The notes below the pieces were generated by a model. The model was not told where the DNA came from and did not search any database. It worked only from the letters and a program-made list of their open reading frames with translations. From Entonaema liquescens (taxonomy: Eukaryota; Ascomycota; Sordariomycetes; Xylariales; Xylariaceae), in assembly GCA_902805475.1 (NCBI GenBank), contig CADCSX010000015.1:62001-126000 (forward strand): a stretch of DNA of 64,000 nt. The letters are read 5' to 3'. This document shows, one piece after another, positions 12,102 through 24,780 of this stretch (its first letter is position 1; each line of letters begins with the position of its first letter). The position numbers and the translations under genes were made by a program.

Positions 12102-12460
12102 ACTTTAAGAGTAGAATCGTATATTAAAAAACCCCGAGCTAGAAAGTAGGACGAAACTCTACGATCGCGGGCAACTCAATGCTCGACGTAAAGATTCTAA
12201 GTCTCCATGGGTGGGAGTATGCTCTTATTTTTTTGTGGATGCTTTTCGTATCTTTCACTCTCACGCGCACACATATATCAATGGCGGGGTTTCGTCTTTT
12301 TCTTTTTTCTCTCGTTAATAGATTATTTCGCTACTCCATCGACTGTGGCGCTACACAGAGCAAAACCAGAAGATGGGTTCGCTAATCTAAATAAGCGTGA
12401 TGTTCTTCAAGACTAAGAGCTAGGAATCAGGAGATGAACTAGGAAGTGGTAGGTTCGGGG

Positions 12461-12486
12461 CTTGGGACTTGGGACTTGGGACTCGG
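12461..12486. repeat. Short tandem repeat, GGGACTT unit
   Basis: About three and a half copies of a 7-bp GGGACTT unit are seen directly, the last one changed by one base. Confidence 0.8.
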
Positions 12487-13101
12487 AGCTTTGGAGTCTG
12501 GGACCTGGAAAGCCTAGAAAGTCTGGGGGGATCTTGGGGATTTGCCTTGTAACGTAAAAGGAATCCTCCGTTGCGGGTTTAGGGTCATACGAAAGTATAG
12601 ATCACGGAACTTGTTAGCGAAAAAAAAAAATGACGAACCAACGGGATCGAGCTAGGTAAGTAGCTGTTTTTTTTTTTTTTTTTTCCACTCTCCTTAATTG
12701 TTGTCCGCGTGTATAGTTTGGATTTTCTTAGTCAGGTTTCGCTGTACCTCAGCTGGACGCAACGGAGTGGTGAACGGATGGAGATGCGCGTAATAGTTGG
12801 CTATCACACCGCGAATGTGGGGATAGTAAAGATGAGGATGATAACGAGAAGCTGAAAACGACTCCTCTAGAGACTCGAGCTCGACAATCATTGCTTCTAC
12901 TAAAATCTTCCTGCCAACAAACTTCCCGCTGAAGTCATCATCTAACGAAGACGAAAAAATCCCTACGTACGTGTCGTAGGTGTCGCGTTGTTTTTGCAAA
13001 CAAGGGTCTATGGAGTTTTGGGAGATCGCTACTACGAGGAACGCCAGGAACAAAACTCGATATAATGCGGTGGGAATGCGGAAAATATCAATGAACTAAG
13101 T

Positions 13102-13126
13102 GGGCTGGCGGGCTGGCGGGCTGGCC
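13102..13126. repeat. Short tandem repeat, GGGCTGGC unit
   Basis: Three copies of an 8-bp GGGCTGGC unit are seen directly in non-coding DNA. Confidence 0.85.
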
Positions 13127-14913
13127 AGGCTGTCATTAGATGTGTTAATTAATAAGATGAGATGGTAAGATGGAAGCCAAGAGTGACGGTGGTCATGATC
13201 AACCTTGAGATTTGCGGGACCGCGGGGTCTGACAGATACAACGTGGTCCGTGTGGGATGTATATAAGAAGACATTAAGAAAGGGGAGGATTCCACGGAAC
13301 GACACGACTTCGCTTCGTGATATTAGTTACCTACGTACCTAGAATATTACCTACATGTACTACACTACTTCTACACACGCCTCGAATCGTGACATCTACG
13401 TATACTATATTCACGGACTACTACATATATAGGTATATATCTTACCTTGTAAATGTACTTCCCCAGATTAGGGAGATGATGCTACCCTCCTAAATATTAA
13501 CAAAAGAAAGAGAAAAAAAAAAAAAAAGGACGCCCCTCTTAATACCCCAGACGCCGCTCATCGGATACTAAGCCTATCTCGTCATCAATTACGTCTCCCC
13601 TGTATTTTCTATCCCATAGAGAAGACTTCAAGTGGCCTACGTATTACTATGTCGGCTTGGGAAATCAGTCAACTCTTTCTCGTCCTACCACCAACTAACG
13701 GTAGCTAAAACTCGAACTTTTCTTATACGAGGACAAGACTTGAATTATGTTTCTATCCTGGCTCGTGAAACCTGATACCCTACGGTATTATTATTAAAAC
13801 GTAACGTACGTACACGCCGTTCGTCACTTGGTCCGATAGCTTTCCTCACCTATCTACCTAGGTAGCTTACTTGGGTGACATCGAAGGTAGCCGGATATGA
13901 TTCCGCATCAACGTAGGGAATACTGCAGCGTCTCCTCGCGCGTCTGGTTATAGGGACTTCGAATCTGCCACCATCCGTAAAAGCTGGTTGGATCGCTGAC
14001 CCCGATTGATTTGACACATAAGCAACCCCCCCAATCCATCACACGGCAGATCGGTAGAAGTCTGAAGGATGCTACCCTTGGCTAGCTATTCTGCTGCTCA
14101 TGGCATTCCTGTGCGCGATTCGGAAATTCCTACCTACGAATCAGCCATTGCTAACATTAATATCAGTAGAGGGGTTGGCCAACCACTTAGTACGGTGGTG
14201 CCATCGCGAGAGACCACTCGCGCATTGGACCACGCAAGGGACAAGAATACCTGAGAGATGCAGAAATATTGCAGCTATTGCAGCTATTGCAGCACTTATA
14301 GTATCCAGATAGATATAGACATCAGACGGAACATCATCTCGTCCTTCCCTTGGTTCGAGGAGGTTTTTGTCCTGCCAACGCATTGTCCCACCTAGAACGC
14401 CGGCGCAGAGTCTGAAGTCCCGGAGCGTTGTCTCCAGAGAGATGGCCCGTATAGAGAATAGCCTAAAAGTTTTATTGACGAGACCGAACTCCTACAGCAA
14501 CTCTTGGGAGCCTTGCCTTTCCCAAAATCTGTGCTATATCCGTAACCAGGTCTGGGGATGTCAAGCCGTCAGAGTAGCATATCTTTCTCCTCCCTATCCC
14601 GTCCGATCGGTGCAGGACTCTAGTTACACAAATCCGCGTGGACGTCCACACCCAACCATTTTTACTCGGACGAATTGTCCCTCTATTCTTACAAGGCGAG
14701 TATCACATGCTATAAGTGAGGCCATATACAGGTAAAGGCACGGGTCATCTCCGAGCGCGAGGCTTCGTACATCTATCGGTTGACAGCGTGAGATAATAAG
14801 TCGCCACCAACGAAGAGACGAAGTCTCCTCCGTAGTAATCAATCATATCCGCAGCATACGTGCCCCGCGGCGCCGCTGCAACCCTTGTCTGGCATGTTTG
14901 CTAGATTCTGGCG

Positions 14914-16982
14914 TTAACCAAAAACGATGTTGACTCCCATCTCGGCGCTGATCTTCCTCCACAGATCAGAATTTTGTACCCCGGAGGAATCGTCGCTCAT
15001 ATCATCCAGCCTCTTCCAGACCTCCTGGACGATATTCCAGGCCTGGCCTATGTTTGTCATACCTTGGCGCTGGTCGATCCCGACGAACGCCTTCTGGGCA
15101 AGTGCTCTGTCTTCCGCGCTGACAGCCTCGCACGCAGCTACGAACAAGGGCCACAGCAGCGCACCCATAGGTCCTCCGTGACTGACTGTTCCAACGCAGT
15201 GTTCGAGAGCCAGGTGAGCGTGTTTCTGTACTACCTCGCGACGTGGCGAATATCCATATATAGTACGATACAGATATACAAATGCGCTATGACGGTAGGC
15301 GAAGGAGTTATGTAAGGTAGATTGGAGGCGCTGCTGCTCTGGAATTTCTTCTCCGCCGCTAGACCCTCTTAGCACTCCGTCCTCGACGACGATGTTCGGA
15401 GGGAGGCAGGGCTCCCATTGCGTAAGAGCTGTTTCGATAGCCTGAGAAGTGGTTCCAAATTCCATCCTGAGGACGGCGCTCTTGGAGGTTTGGTTCTCTC
15501 GGCAAGCATTTTCGATATCGTTCTTGAGAGAGAGGAGGTTAGATAGACGGTGCATGATAGGCCACAGGGTAGTAGCCATCCCGAGCAAGCTATCAACGTT
15601 ACTAAGAGGAGACACCGCTGGAGCGTCTAGAGGAGGGAACGGTATGAGACAGCCGGCAGCTGGAGCCGTAGAGAGAGGTGCAGATCCTAGCGAGAGCGCC
15701 GTGATAACATCGTAGAACCGGAACGCCTTTCTTCGTCAGTAAAGTTAAGCTGCTTAGGACTCGACGATCATTACTCACGCGTTCCAAGAAAAGGCTGGCA
15801 GGCGTAGACTCTCCCGGAGAAGAAGACATGATGGTCAGCGCGCCTTTAAGATGTCCGTCTACTATATTTGTCCGTCCGCGCTGGACGAGCTGCAAACGTG
15901 GTAAGCTCGCGCGAAGATAAAATAGTATCTACGCTACTTACTACTTCGTAGTACACCAAGAGCATGATAGCTGCGAGAAGTTCGGTCTTATCGACCTTCC
16001 CTTCCTGCTCGATTAGCCTAGCCAGGCCTTGGATTGCTCTGTTGTGAAAATATAGCGACTTCTCCGGCGTTGCGATTCCGCGATATTCCAAGTGGGCGCT
16101 CGCCAACGCGTATACGGCATTCATGATCGGAGCGCTCCTATGGGAGAGCGGCAAGACCAGCTGCTGGAATGGATTGCCAGACTCCTCCCGGAAGACTATC
16201 AGATGCGAAAGAACGTTGCAGAAGTGGTCGACTAAGGCGCGCCGGTTAGGACGATCCGAAAACTCGGAGAACACCGGCAGGACAAATTCGAGAGTCGGAG
16301 AACCGACGGGACACGGAGCTATCATGGCGAGGTCTGGCTGCAGAGACCGAGCCTGTGAGACCACATTGATACTCGAACTTCTTCGCACCACCTCTTGTAT
16401 CTGATCCCCATCGTCTGCGCCGTCGTATTCGTAAACCGTAGGGCTAGCATCGACCGGGGACAACGCGCTCTCGCTAAAGCTTGTCGGGGATAGATCGTTA
16501 AACTTGGTATCTATAGGACTGAGGCAATCGGACTCGGAAAATACGTCGGTCGTGCCCTCTCGCCACTGATCGTGTTCTTGTGCGAATCCCGACTGAGGAG
16601 AATCCTTCTTTCTCCGCTGGCGCGGTCTTACCGCCTCGTAGGTACATTGGAGATCCTTTTCGACGCATCGCGCGCACCGAGGTCGCTTCTCGTCGCATTT
16701 CTTCTTCTATTTCCACGCGGAATAAATTAGGACGGCTCCTCAACTCGGATTTACAGACGGATAGGAGATGTACCTTTTCTTTGCTACATTTGCGCCGGAA
16801 GATTAGTAGTTTCGTCGGCGAGTATGTTAGAGATTGGGATTCGGACGTCACGTACCAAAAGGTGCAACCTGTAAAATTACGGTTAACTTCAAGTTTCGGG
16901 AAGAGGAGTCAACCCTGGACTAACCTGCTCGAGATCGCCTCTTTGGCACCTTTGGCGGCGCGACTCTGGTATACAGTAACAT
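14914..16982 (-). CDS. Zn2Cys6 transcription factor with Fungal_trans_2-type C-terminal domain; zinc cluster split by micro-exons
   Basis: Probable nuclear regulator; targets are unknown. My six-exon model on the minus strand is 16982-16925, 16868-16856 (13 nt), 16783-16774 (10 nt), 16706-15942, 15889-15779 and 15726-14914, giving 589 aa. Every join keeps phase. Introns are 56, 72, 67, 52 and 52 nt with donors GTTAGT, GTACGT, GTACAT, GTAAGT and GTGAGT. The N-terminus is short and basic (VPKRRSRAG). Cysteines are at 21, 24, 31, 38, 41 and 48, with C-x2-C-x6-C-x6-C-x2-C-x6-C spacing. A Ser/Pro/acidic linker follows, then a helical domain (HFCNVLSHLIVF, NAVYALASAHLEYRG, LLAAIMLLVYYEV, AFRFYDVITALSLG, SAFVYLYRTIYG). 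This resembles the second fungal TF domain of acriflavine-resistance-type regulators. The first three exons are the least certain part. Without the two micro-exons the zinc cluster cannot be completed. Confidence 0.8.
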
Positions 16983-19354
16983 ATCGCAAATAAGCAACAC
17001 GCTACACTATGATTCCTTCATATTTTCACATAATCTTTCGTGGCTCGTCATGGCACCCCCCGCGGATTCGTTACCCCTCAGACTAGATCCTGCTCGAGCC
17101 AGAACGGCCGAGACGTTGTTATATCTTGTATATATCCAACAATGCAAGATTAGAGATGCGAGATGTGAAATGGTAACAGAATAGATTACAGGACTGATCA
17201 GACTCCTGAAAAGTCGACGAGAGGAGGTGGTGGTTAGTTAGAAGGAACGGGGTAGAAAGGAGCAACAACCTAGGTACCATAGTCCGATCTCAGTTTTCGG
17301 CCATCATCGTGACGTTGTGGAGAAAAATGCAGGTCCGCGGCCTAGTCGAGAAGGACGGTGGCCGGAGACAGGTTCCGAAAAGGGTAGAAATGAACACATC
17401 TGACAGTTGGAGTCCCTGGGCATTTCGGAAATGAAGTCTAGAACTACTAGAAGCCCCAGGAGGCCACAGGGTTAGTACAGTACCCGTAGTAGATCCAAGT
17501 TCCAAACAAGCCAGGGCTGTTAAGAATGAGCCAGGATAGAAAGGCATCACGAAGCAAATGTGGAGAAAATTGATGATCGACGAAATCAGCTTGCGGGGTT
17601 GTAACAGAGGTATCGACACGGGACACGGGACATCGGCGCTTCCTGGAGATACATATTAAAGTGACAATGGGTATTAGGTCGCTTGATCCTTCCTCAGGAT
17701 GAACTTACCTATAATAATCCCAACTAGGAAGACCAGAGATTAGAGTTCGAGGTCAAGCCTAAAATCGACGGAGGCGCGAATTGAGCCTCACTTATTATCC
17801 TGAATTAAATAAACGCCCTTGTCAAGTTGACACTTATACCTCATGACTCTGAAATGAAATCCCGGGTCGTAGTATAAGGTATGCCACACATATCACATAT
17901 GGTGCTATTAGGTATATCGCGAGATTTGAAGTTGGCATGATGAAGAAGACAATGATCCCGCTCCGTTGCCTTACTTACCCAATACCTAACCAAATGCTTC
18001 TTAACAATTAATAGATAGACTAATTATAAATTGACTAATACCGTCTTTCAGAAACTCTACCTGGTTTGTCGACATAAATATAGTAGTATATATATAGTAT
18101 ATAGTACGGGGTCTTCGCGGCGAATACAAAATTGCTTAATTGGTTCATGCTTGTCTTTGCCGATGCTTACACTAAATATAGTAAAAATATAACTACCTAG
18201 GTACCTAATTATTCTTATTTCTCGGTCGCACAGGTGAATCGTAGAAGCTACCACAAGAATGTATCGGGTCTTTATCCCTTTTTTTTTTTTTTTTTTTTTC
18301 CATGATTATTCGGAATCTATCAAAACCCCCAAACCCCGAACCCAATTAAAATCAGTAGAACACCCTAATTATTAGCTGAGTCAAAGATCACATCTAAGAC
18401 CCATCTGCTAACACTGAATACTCCTCAAAGCTAACGCGAAGTCGACAGGCTACCAGGAAGAACCTCATGAAGCCTATCCGTCGTACCGGCTATAGCCATT
18501 CAACGCGAGCGAATAAACGCCTGCAACACACAAATTCCTTCGTAGGTAGGCAGAGAAGTCGTACCAGGTCGTACTAGAAGTAGTGGGAATCTGTCTTTCC
18601 AATGCTATACTCTTTACCCAATCACGAGCCCCCCCGAAACCGACCCTTCGACTCCTCACAGCCGGGATGTGTTTTTCTTGGGGGCCATGCAGCTGGGGAA
18701 GCTGACGTTACACCTACGAGACACACTCGTCAAGTCGTCGAGCTGAATGGTGAGAAAACCCCTCCCGCTTTTTACTGCAGGTCAGCGGCCAAGACATTGG
18801 AGACATTGGTGAATATCTTATAATCTTCTCCCCAGAATCCCATCTCGACATGGAGATTCCTTTCAATCCTTGTCAACATAGCAGCGCATCGCTGTCGATC
18901 TACTCCGTTCTAAATTCCGCACTTGGCGTGTCCATGACCACAGTCTAATGGAACCAGCACGATTTTGGTGATAGGCTTTGCGAATACTATTCTGAGAGCT
19001 GCCAGCTTGTAAGCCAGTATCCAAGTAGTGCTTACCATCAGCAGATCCTTCAGCGAATCTTTTTCTACCAACGTGGTGCTGGTGCCGCTGCTAGTACTGC
19101 ACCAACGGAGCCTCACCTTCGCATTTTGTTCTCTTCTTTGCCTCTTATTTTCATTCATATCTGTGTAGCTTCTTAAGAGGTATTATAGAAATAATTTCGA
19201 CTGCGAGTCATCATCTGTCATAAGATCAAAGGTCAAGCATACTTGCATGAGTCCCCTTGAGGCGCTATTGAAACGAGTGGCCAGGCGCCGTGGCTCTAAA
19301 TCTGGCAATATCTCACGCATTTGGGAATTTACTTGAGGTATATTGTTGTCTAAA
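16983..19354. other. Divergent intergenic region, no gene seen
   Basis: About 2.4 kb lies between the start of the second regulator (minus) and that of the cysteine-rich membrane protein (plus), so it holds both promoters. A 21-nt poly-T tract is at 18279-18299. ACCTAGGT octamers are at 17268-17275 and 18195-18202. Small frames such as 17619-17290 and 19158-18910 on the minus strand are not protein-like. Confidence 0.5.
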
Positions 19355-20988
19355 ATGTCGAGTATGAAAAGCCTCGCAATGACAAAACTTCAAACCCATG
19401 TGGTCTGCATTGGGTTCGTGGCGTTAGCAGTTCTAGCTTCAACAACGAATGCTACACACGACAATGGGTATCGGATCCACCAGTTGCAGAAGAATCATAA
19501 CATTCTTCGCCATCCCAAACGCGAGGCTTCCTGCCAGCAATCGGGCTATACGCTATGTCCTGCCTCCGCTGATGGTGGATGTTGTCCCGAAAATTATGCT
19601 TGCGCTGTATCATCCTGTTATGCTACAACAGCGGGACCTACGTCTGCGTGCGGAAAGACAGGATACTATAACTGTCCGTTCACCGCTGGCCCAGGTGAGC
19701 CAACCAATCCCAGAGCATCTTCTTAAAGCTGCACGTACACTAACATCATCATCTAGGCGCCTGCTGTCCTGTAGGCTTTCTTTGCGGTAGCGACACCCAA
19801 GACTGCTTGCCGCCGGCTGGAGAAACGTACTCGCAATCCTGCCCGCAATCGTGGTTTGGTTGTGCCGCCTCTCTCGGATACGGCTGCTGTCCAGAGGGCA
19901 TGGTCTGCGGCAGCGCCACTTGCTATGGCACCTCTCTGAAGACGCTTCCCGTTAGCGAAACTATCACTACTACCAACTCCAGGGGAGATACTATCACGAC
20001 AGTAGTTACAAGCTCTTCTGTTATTTCTCAGGGGCCAGATCCATCGGATACGTCGTCCGCCATAGCTGCCGGCGTAGCAAAGTTAATTCCCAGCACAGTC
20101 TCTAAGCTACCGGCTATCGAGACAGGCGGCGGCAGCGGAAGCAGCGGTGACGGTCTCAGCCAGGCCCAAATTGGTGGCATCGTTGGTGGTGCTATCGGCT
20201 TGCTTGGTGTTATCATCGTAATCGCCGCAATTATTCTCTGGCGGCTCAAACGAACAGAGAAAGCCGCTAAAGCCGCGATCAAATCTAGACGCGAGAACTC
20301 CAGCGGCGAGCCGCACTCCCAGAAATCGGGCTACGGGCAAGTATCAATATCGGAAGTCGACGGCACAGACGTGGATTCTATCATGCGGACACGCAACGCT
20401 CACTTTCGAGCACGGTCCGACTCGTCTACTGTTGGCGAGCAATCCCGTTCGGAAACACCAAACTACTACGGTTCCAACGCCTCGACGACGCCGCCCGCAT
20501 GGGCTGGAACTTTTGCACAGCTTGCAGGATCCGGCGAATCTGACGGTCGCCAGTCTAGCTTAGATTCCTACGGCGCACGTCACGATAACGGCTTCTTCAT
20601 CCAAAGGCCCAGCGTAGACTCCGAAGCATCTCGGACGCACGTACGCCAATGCAGCGATGCGAGCGAGCTAGACGGCAGCATCCTCAGCGCGCACGGCGTT
20701 TCCGAATTAGGGAGTCCCGACGCTCTCGAAGCAGCGAGGCGACGATCTAACAGCTCGACACGTCCTCCTCCCAAAGTTCAAGTCAGGCGGTCTAGCGATC
20801 CTTCCGGCAACTCGCGAGGCACACGCGGCGATGGCGCGGCGCAGGCAGCAGAACCTCTCGGGACTCTTGCTGAGATCAACGAGCTGCACGGATACTACGG
20901 ATCTCCGGATCTAGCAGTCGGACAGACCGCCGCGAGGTTGAACAAGAAGAACTCGACCATCAGCTCTTCGCCAGGACATGATACGTAG
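19355..20988 (+). CDS. Cysteine-rich single-pass membrane protein, receptor- or sensor-like
   Basis: Function unknown; the layout suggests a cell-surface protein. Exons are 19355-19694 and 19757-20988, with a 62-nt intron (donor GTGAGC, acceptor ATCTAG) joined in phase 1, giving 523 aa. I chose the first ATG at 19355; other in-frame ATGs follow at 19364 and 19379. A signal peptide spans about residues 1-33, and a Lys-Arg site near 55-56 suits Kex2-type processing. Three tandem six-cysteine modules follow at about 60-88, 99-130 and 142-169. Each contains a Cys-Cys-Pro core (GGCCPENYAC, GACCPVGFLC, GCCPEGMVC). A Ser/Thr-rich stalk leads to one membrane helix at about 252-276 (GGIVGGAIGLLGVIIVIAAI), then a basic stop-transfer (RLKR). 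The remaining roughly 245 residues form a Ser-rich, low-complexity cytoplasmic tail. The modules resemble granulin-like repeats common in Pezizomycotina. Confidence 0.82.
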
Positions 20989-21534
20989 GTATATTGCACT
21001 ACGATGCTGTATCGAAGTTTGAATAGTTGTCGCGATGAACGGGTACGCAAGAGTATATCGCCGCTGGGTTTTGTCGGATACGGGGATGATAGTTTATGAC
21101 TCTTTGGTTGGTGTATTGATACGATGATCTCGTCAGGCGTTTATTGGTTATACCCACACGATCTACTGTTCTTTATATACGTCCTATATAACTCTAGGGC
21201 TCGGCGCTGAAGGAAAATTGGCTAGGCTGTTATACAGGGCTTGGGGATTAGCATGGTGCATGCATATGGGACCTTCTCTTATTAACAGACTCACCCCAGG
21301 CGAGCAGATTTTTAATGTTTATACTATAGAGGTAAATCCAAATACGCGAATACCTTCCATAAGTTTCAAGATTTATTTATACCGAAGATATAGGTAGCCT
21401 GTGCCACGCCCGCAACTAGAACATGATGTAGACTTGTTTGTTACCACTCCTTCCCTGCTATGAGACTCACTTTTACTTCTACCCCCTAGGCACGACATAT
21501 CCGCTAATCTTCAAGTATTCTGACTAAAGGGTAT
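20989..21534. other. Convergent intergenic spacer
   Basis: This separates the 3' ends of the membrane-protein and transporter genes. Nothing beyond presumed 3' untranslated sequence was seen. Confidence 0.45.
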
Positions 21535-23211
21535 CTACGATTCGATCTCAGTGTGGGCAATCTTCTCATCACCGATCACGCCAGCCTCATTGCCGCTCTC
21601 TTCGTCAATGCCAGGGTGTTGTCGTGTTAGCCCAACCTCAGTCGTCGAAAACGCGTCCGCGGGATCCCTATACGCGGGGACGAAGTTCACGGCAATAGAA
21701 TAGGACGAGGCCGCAACAAAGAAGCACAGAGGAACGACCATGGCAAACGCAGTCTGCTGCGCATCAGCTGCGACACCCGTCAACGGGGGCACACACGCGC
21801 CGCCCATAACTCCCGCGACGATCCAGCCGGAGCCGCGCTTCGTGTGGCGGCCCAACCCTCGCATTCCTAACGCCACAATTGTCGGGAAGCAGATAGATTC
21901 AAAGAACAGCGTCACGTAAAGCATCGACATACCAGTCCAGCCGCGCTGCGTTATGGACGGTGCGATGAACACGATACACAAAGTCAGGAAAGCTAGGAAT
22001 ACCCAACGCGGGCGTATGTATCTCATCAAGAACACACCAAAGAAGCGACCAGCAGCAAATCCTCCTTGAGCACCTGCGAGAAAGCGCGAGGCCGTGGCAT
22101 CATCGGCGGAGGGCTGAGTATCGCGCACGTAGTTGATGAAGTAGCTGGCGATGGCGATCTGGGCTCCCGTGTAGCAGAACTGAGCGAAAGCCGCGTGGAA
22201 GAGACGATACTGCTTCCAGAAGGGCTTGTCGTCAGCGTTGGCGTGCGTCTCCGTAGCTTGGTATGCCATGTCGGCGTCCGTAATCTCGGGGATCTCGGAG
22301 AGGAAGAAGACGAAGGCGAGCACGAATACGAAGATGGCAATCGCAATGTACACCCACTGCACATTCCGCAGCGCCGTCGCGTCGTCAAACGTGAAGAAGA
22401 CGTAGGAGCCCAGCACGGGAGCTACCACAGTACCGATACCATTGAAGGCCTGAGATATGTTGATGCGCATCTCGGCGTACCTAGGCGGCCCGCAGACTTT
22501 TCATACATGTCAGCATAATTATCATATTTTATGGAACTGTAAGACCCACCGGTGATGTACGGGTTCGCGGCAGTCTCGAGAGAGCCGAGGCCATTCCCTA
22601 TGACGAAGATGGCCATGCAGAACCCAGCGAAGGATTTCGCCAGGATACATGGAAAAGCGATCAACGCACCGATGCCTGTGATACTCCCAGTCAGTCAAGA
22701 CAAGCCCGTGCTCTGATACACACGTAAACGATACACGTACCATATAGACAGAGACCCCAGATAAATGTAGCCCGATAACCATAGTGACGCAAAATCCAAT
22801 TGGCATGACCGAGAGACGCGAGGGGATAAGCGCTGCGCTAGACTATTAGCAATGACCTCGCGCGTGTCTCCCAAGCGAGGTAGACGTACCCGAAGTAGGC
22901 AGCTTGTAGACCTGACGAACGCGACTTGGTAATACCGAGCGTGTTCTGAAAGTGCTTGTTGAGCGTGTCGAGCAGACCTAGTTACAATAAGTTAGCTGGA
23001 ATGATACACGCCATCGTAGACTTGTATGACCATCGCCAATTGTCGCGCAGAGCTATTGTTACATACCATAACTAAATCCCCATAGGAAGAATAAAACCGT
23101 AACTAGACAGATCGGATAGAGCGATTCTCGCAGAGTCAGCTCGGCAGCCTTGGTGCGTTTGTCGTCTCTAGCCCGAAGAGAACGACGCTTGACGAACTCC
23201 TTGAAGCCCAT
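21535..23211 (-). CDS. MFS transporter, fucose-permease (FHS) type
   Basis: Proton-coupled sugar uptake at the plasma membrane is the likely role; the substrate is not readable. Five exons on the minus strand are 23211-23067, 22977-22890, 22832-22741, 22675-22550 and 22496-21535, giving 470 aa. Introns are 89, 57, 65 and 53 nt, with donors GTATGT, GTACGT, GTACGT and GTGGGT. All phases agree. The first helix carries the family-typical VLFFLWGFSYGLLDTLNKHF. Next come AYFGAYPLASLGHANWILRHYGYRATFIWGL, a helix with NGLGSLETAANPYIT, and ISQAFNGIGTVVAPVLGS. A hydrophilic central loop (about residues 200-220) is followed by the second six-helix half (GAQIAIASYFINYV, RFLAGAQGGFAAGRF). The C-terminal tail is acidic and soluble. 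About 12 membrane segments fit MFS. The exon 4-5 join (acceptor GAAAAG) gives VCGPPRYAEMRINISQAFNG and is the least canonical. Confidence 0.87.
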
Positions 23212-24780
23212 CTTGGCAATTCGCGAACCAGTGTATAAGGAATCCCAAGGCCGCGTACTATCTTGTATATTGGCGAGACTCTACGTAGTCACGGGTGTCA
23301 CGGTAGGAATTGTGTCCCTGCGGTAGAGAAGTAGGTGGTGTCTTGAGCCGAGAACTCGGGAGTTTTGTCTCAGCAGAGGGCGACACCGTACTATTTATTA
23401 ATTATAAGAATTATCAGCTGGCTGGGTTCCAAACGTTTTCCCTCGCCGCCCAAGGCGGTCACGGTTACTACCTTGATACCTCACCTTTACCAAAGATTCG
23501 TCGCATTCCCACCCCTGGTAGTAATTTAGGAGCTAAGGAATCCGGGGGGGGGGTCCTAAGTGTGGAGAGAAACCCGAAACCCCTTTGGAGTTCTCTGTGG
23601 AGTGTGGAGTGTGGAGAGGCCGCAATTAGCCCGAGGCCCGAAGTCTTTTCGTAATATAGGTAGTTGCGATGAGGGTATGGTACTTACTTGGACCAAGTAG
23701 GTTAGAATAAAAATCCGTCAAATACCTTTTGCCCATATGATGTAGCAAAGGCTTCGCTCCTTTACGCAGATCGCATGGTCTTATTGGACAATGACCTTGC
23801 CGTGTCTTATGCCGTACAACCCCGTCTTTCGAACTTATATCCCTGGAAGTCTTCTGCCAAGTTTCCAAGAACCCGACCCTCTAGAGTAAGGCTAATGGCA
23901 ATTGCGACAGCACGTCTCCAGTTATACGAGCACTTGGTAGATCTATCTATGCCCTCGACCATGGAGACATTTCCTATCGTGGACGATCAGATAATTTAGT
24001 GCCATGACGATGGATATAAACTCCACCTCTTCGGGCGTCCGCAAGCAAGAGCGAGAAGAAGGAGGACGTAATACCAAGCAGTAATACCGCCGAAAGTCCC
24101 ACTGATATACTACTGGTATTTGAGCGTGAAACTACACCAGCGACGCCGGCTTCCCCGATATTCTTCGTAACCCCTACCTGCAATGGATTTATTGATCACA
24201 GAAGGTCCCTAGGAGAAGCTTGGCTGGGGATATGAGCCAGATGCAACACGGGAACATCCGTTCAAGTCTATTGTCCTAGTATGAATGCACGTAATATCTA
24301 CATGAAGATAGAGGAGAAGATTAGGTACCTATTAAGTTTGACAAATCAATTCTGAAAGTGAGGACGTGCTTCTCAGAAATAATAATCTTCTTCATTTAGT
24401 ACTATTACGTAGCACTAGCAATTAAAAAAAAAAAAAAACTTCAGTGCTACAACTACCTATTCCTACCTATGCTCCTGACTGTAGCTACCTGGTAAACATA
24501 CATGATAAAAGGAAGGTCTGCAAGTGTTTGCTGCGTGGGTAATTTTTTGTATAATAGCAAACAAACCTTTGAGTTTATATTGGAAGACGAGTCTAGATGT
24601 TCATACTAGATGGCCTTGGTCTGTTGTTCATATACACCCAATACTTGACTACTCGAATTCCACAACCAAAAAGAAGTTTGATTCGAGATAAAGCGCAAGC
24701 CACATACTTATCCATATACCGTCATATACGTTTAATCGCATGATAATTAATTGTCAATGTTGTTTTAACCGAGTTGGTTA
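23212..24780. other. Intergenic edge between gene region and AT desert
   Basis: This holds the transporter's upstream region and the flank of the AT block. A run of about ten G near 23547-23556 and a 14-A run near 24424-24438 are seen. Frames at 23310-23654, 23775-23999 and 24183-23974 are short and unsupported. Base composition is ordinary until about 24,780. Confidence 0.5.

Larger units (their letters stand above)
11938..14913. other. Long upstream region of the first Zn2Cys6 regulator
   Basis: Nearly 3 kb without a convincing gene. It probably holds the promoter and a long leader of the regulator that starts at 11937, plus the 3' flank of the next regulator. It carries microsatellites, poly-A/poly-T tracts (18 T at 12667-12684), and one ACCTAGGT octamer at 13856-13863. 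A 119-codon minus-strand frame at 13053-12694 begins with a hydrophobic stretch, but nothing else supports it. Confidence 0.5.

Noticed and set aside
12694..13053. Minus-strand frame of 119 codons with a hydrophobic start
   Set aside because: No domain, splice partner or typical codon bias is visible, and it lies in the probable leader/promoter of a regulator. I kept it as intergenic.
17290..17619. Minus-strand frame of 109 codons
   Set aside because: Its composition is not protein-like and it sits between divergent promoters. Probably chance.
23310..24183. Several 70-114-codon frames upstream of the transporter
   Set aside because: They conflict with one another on both strands and show no motifs. 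The frame at 24183-23974 has a hydrophobic run but nothing else.
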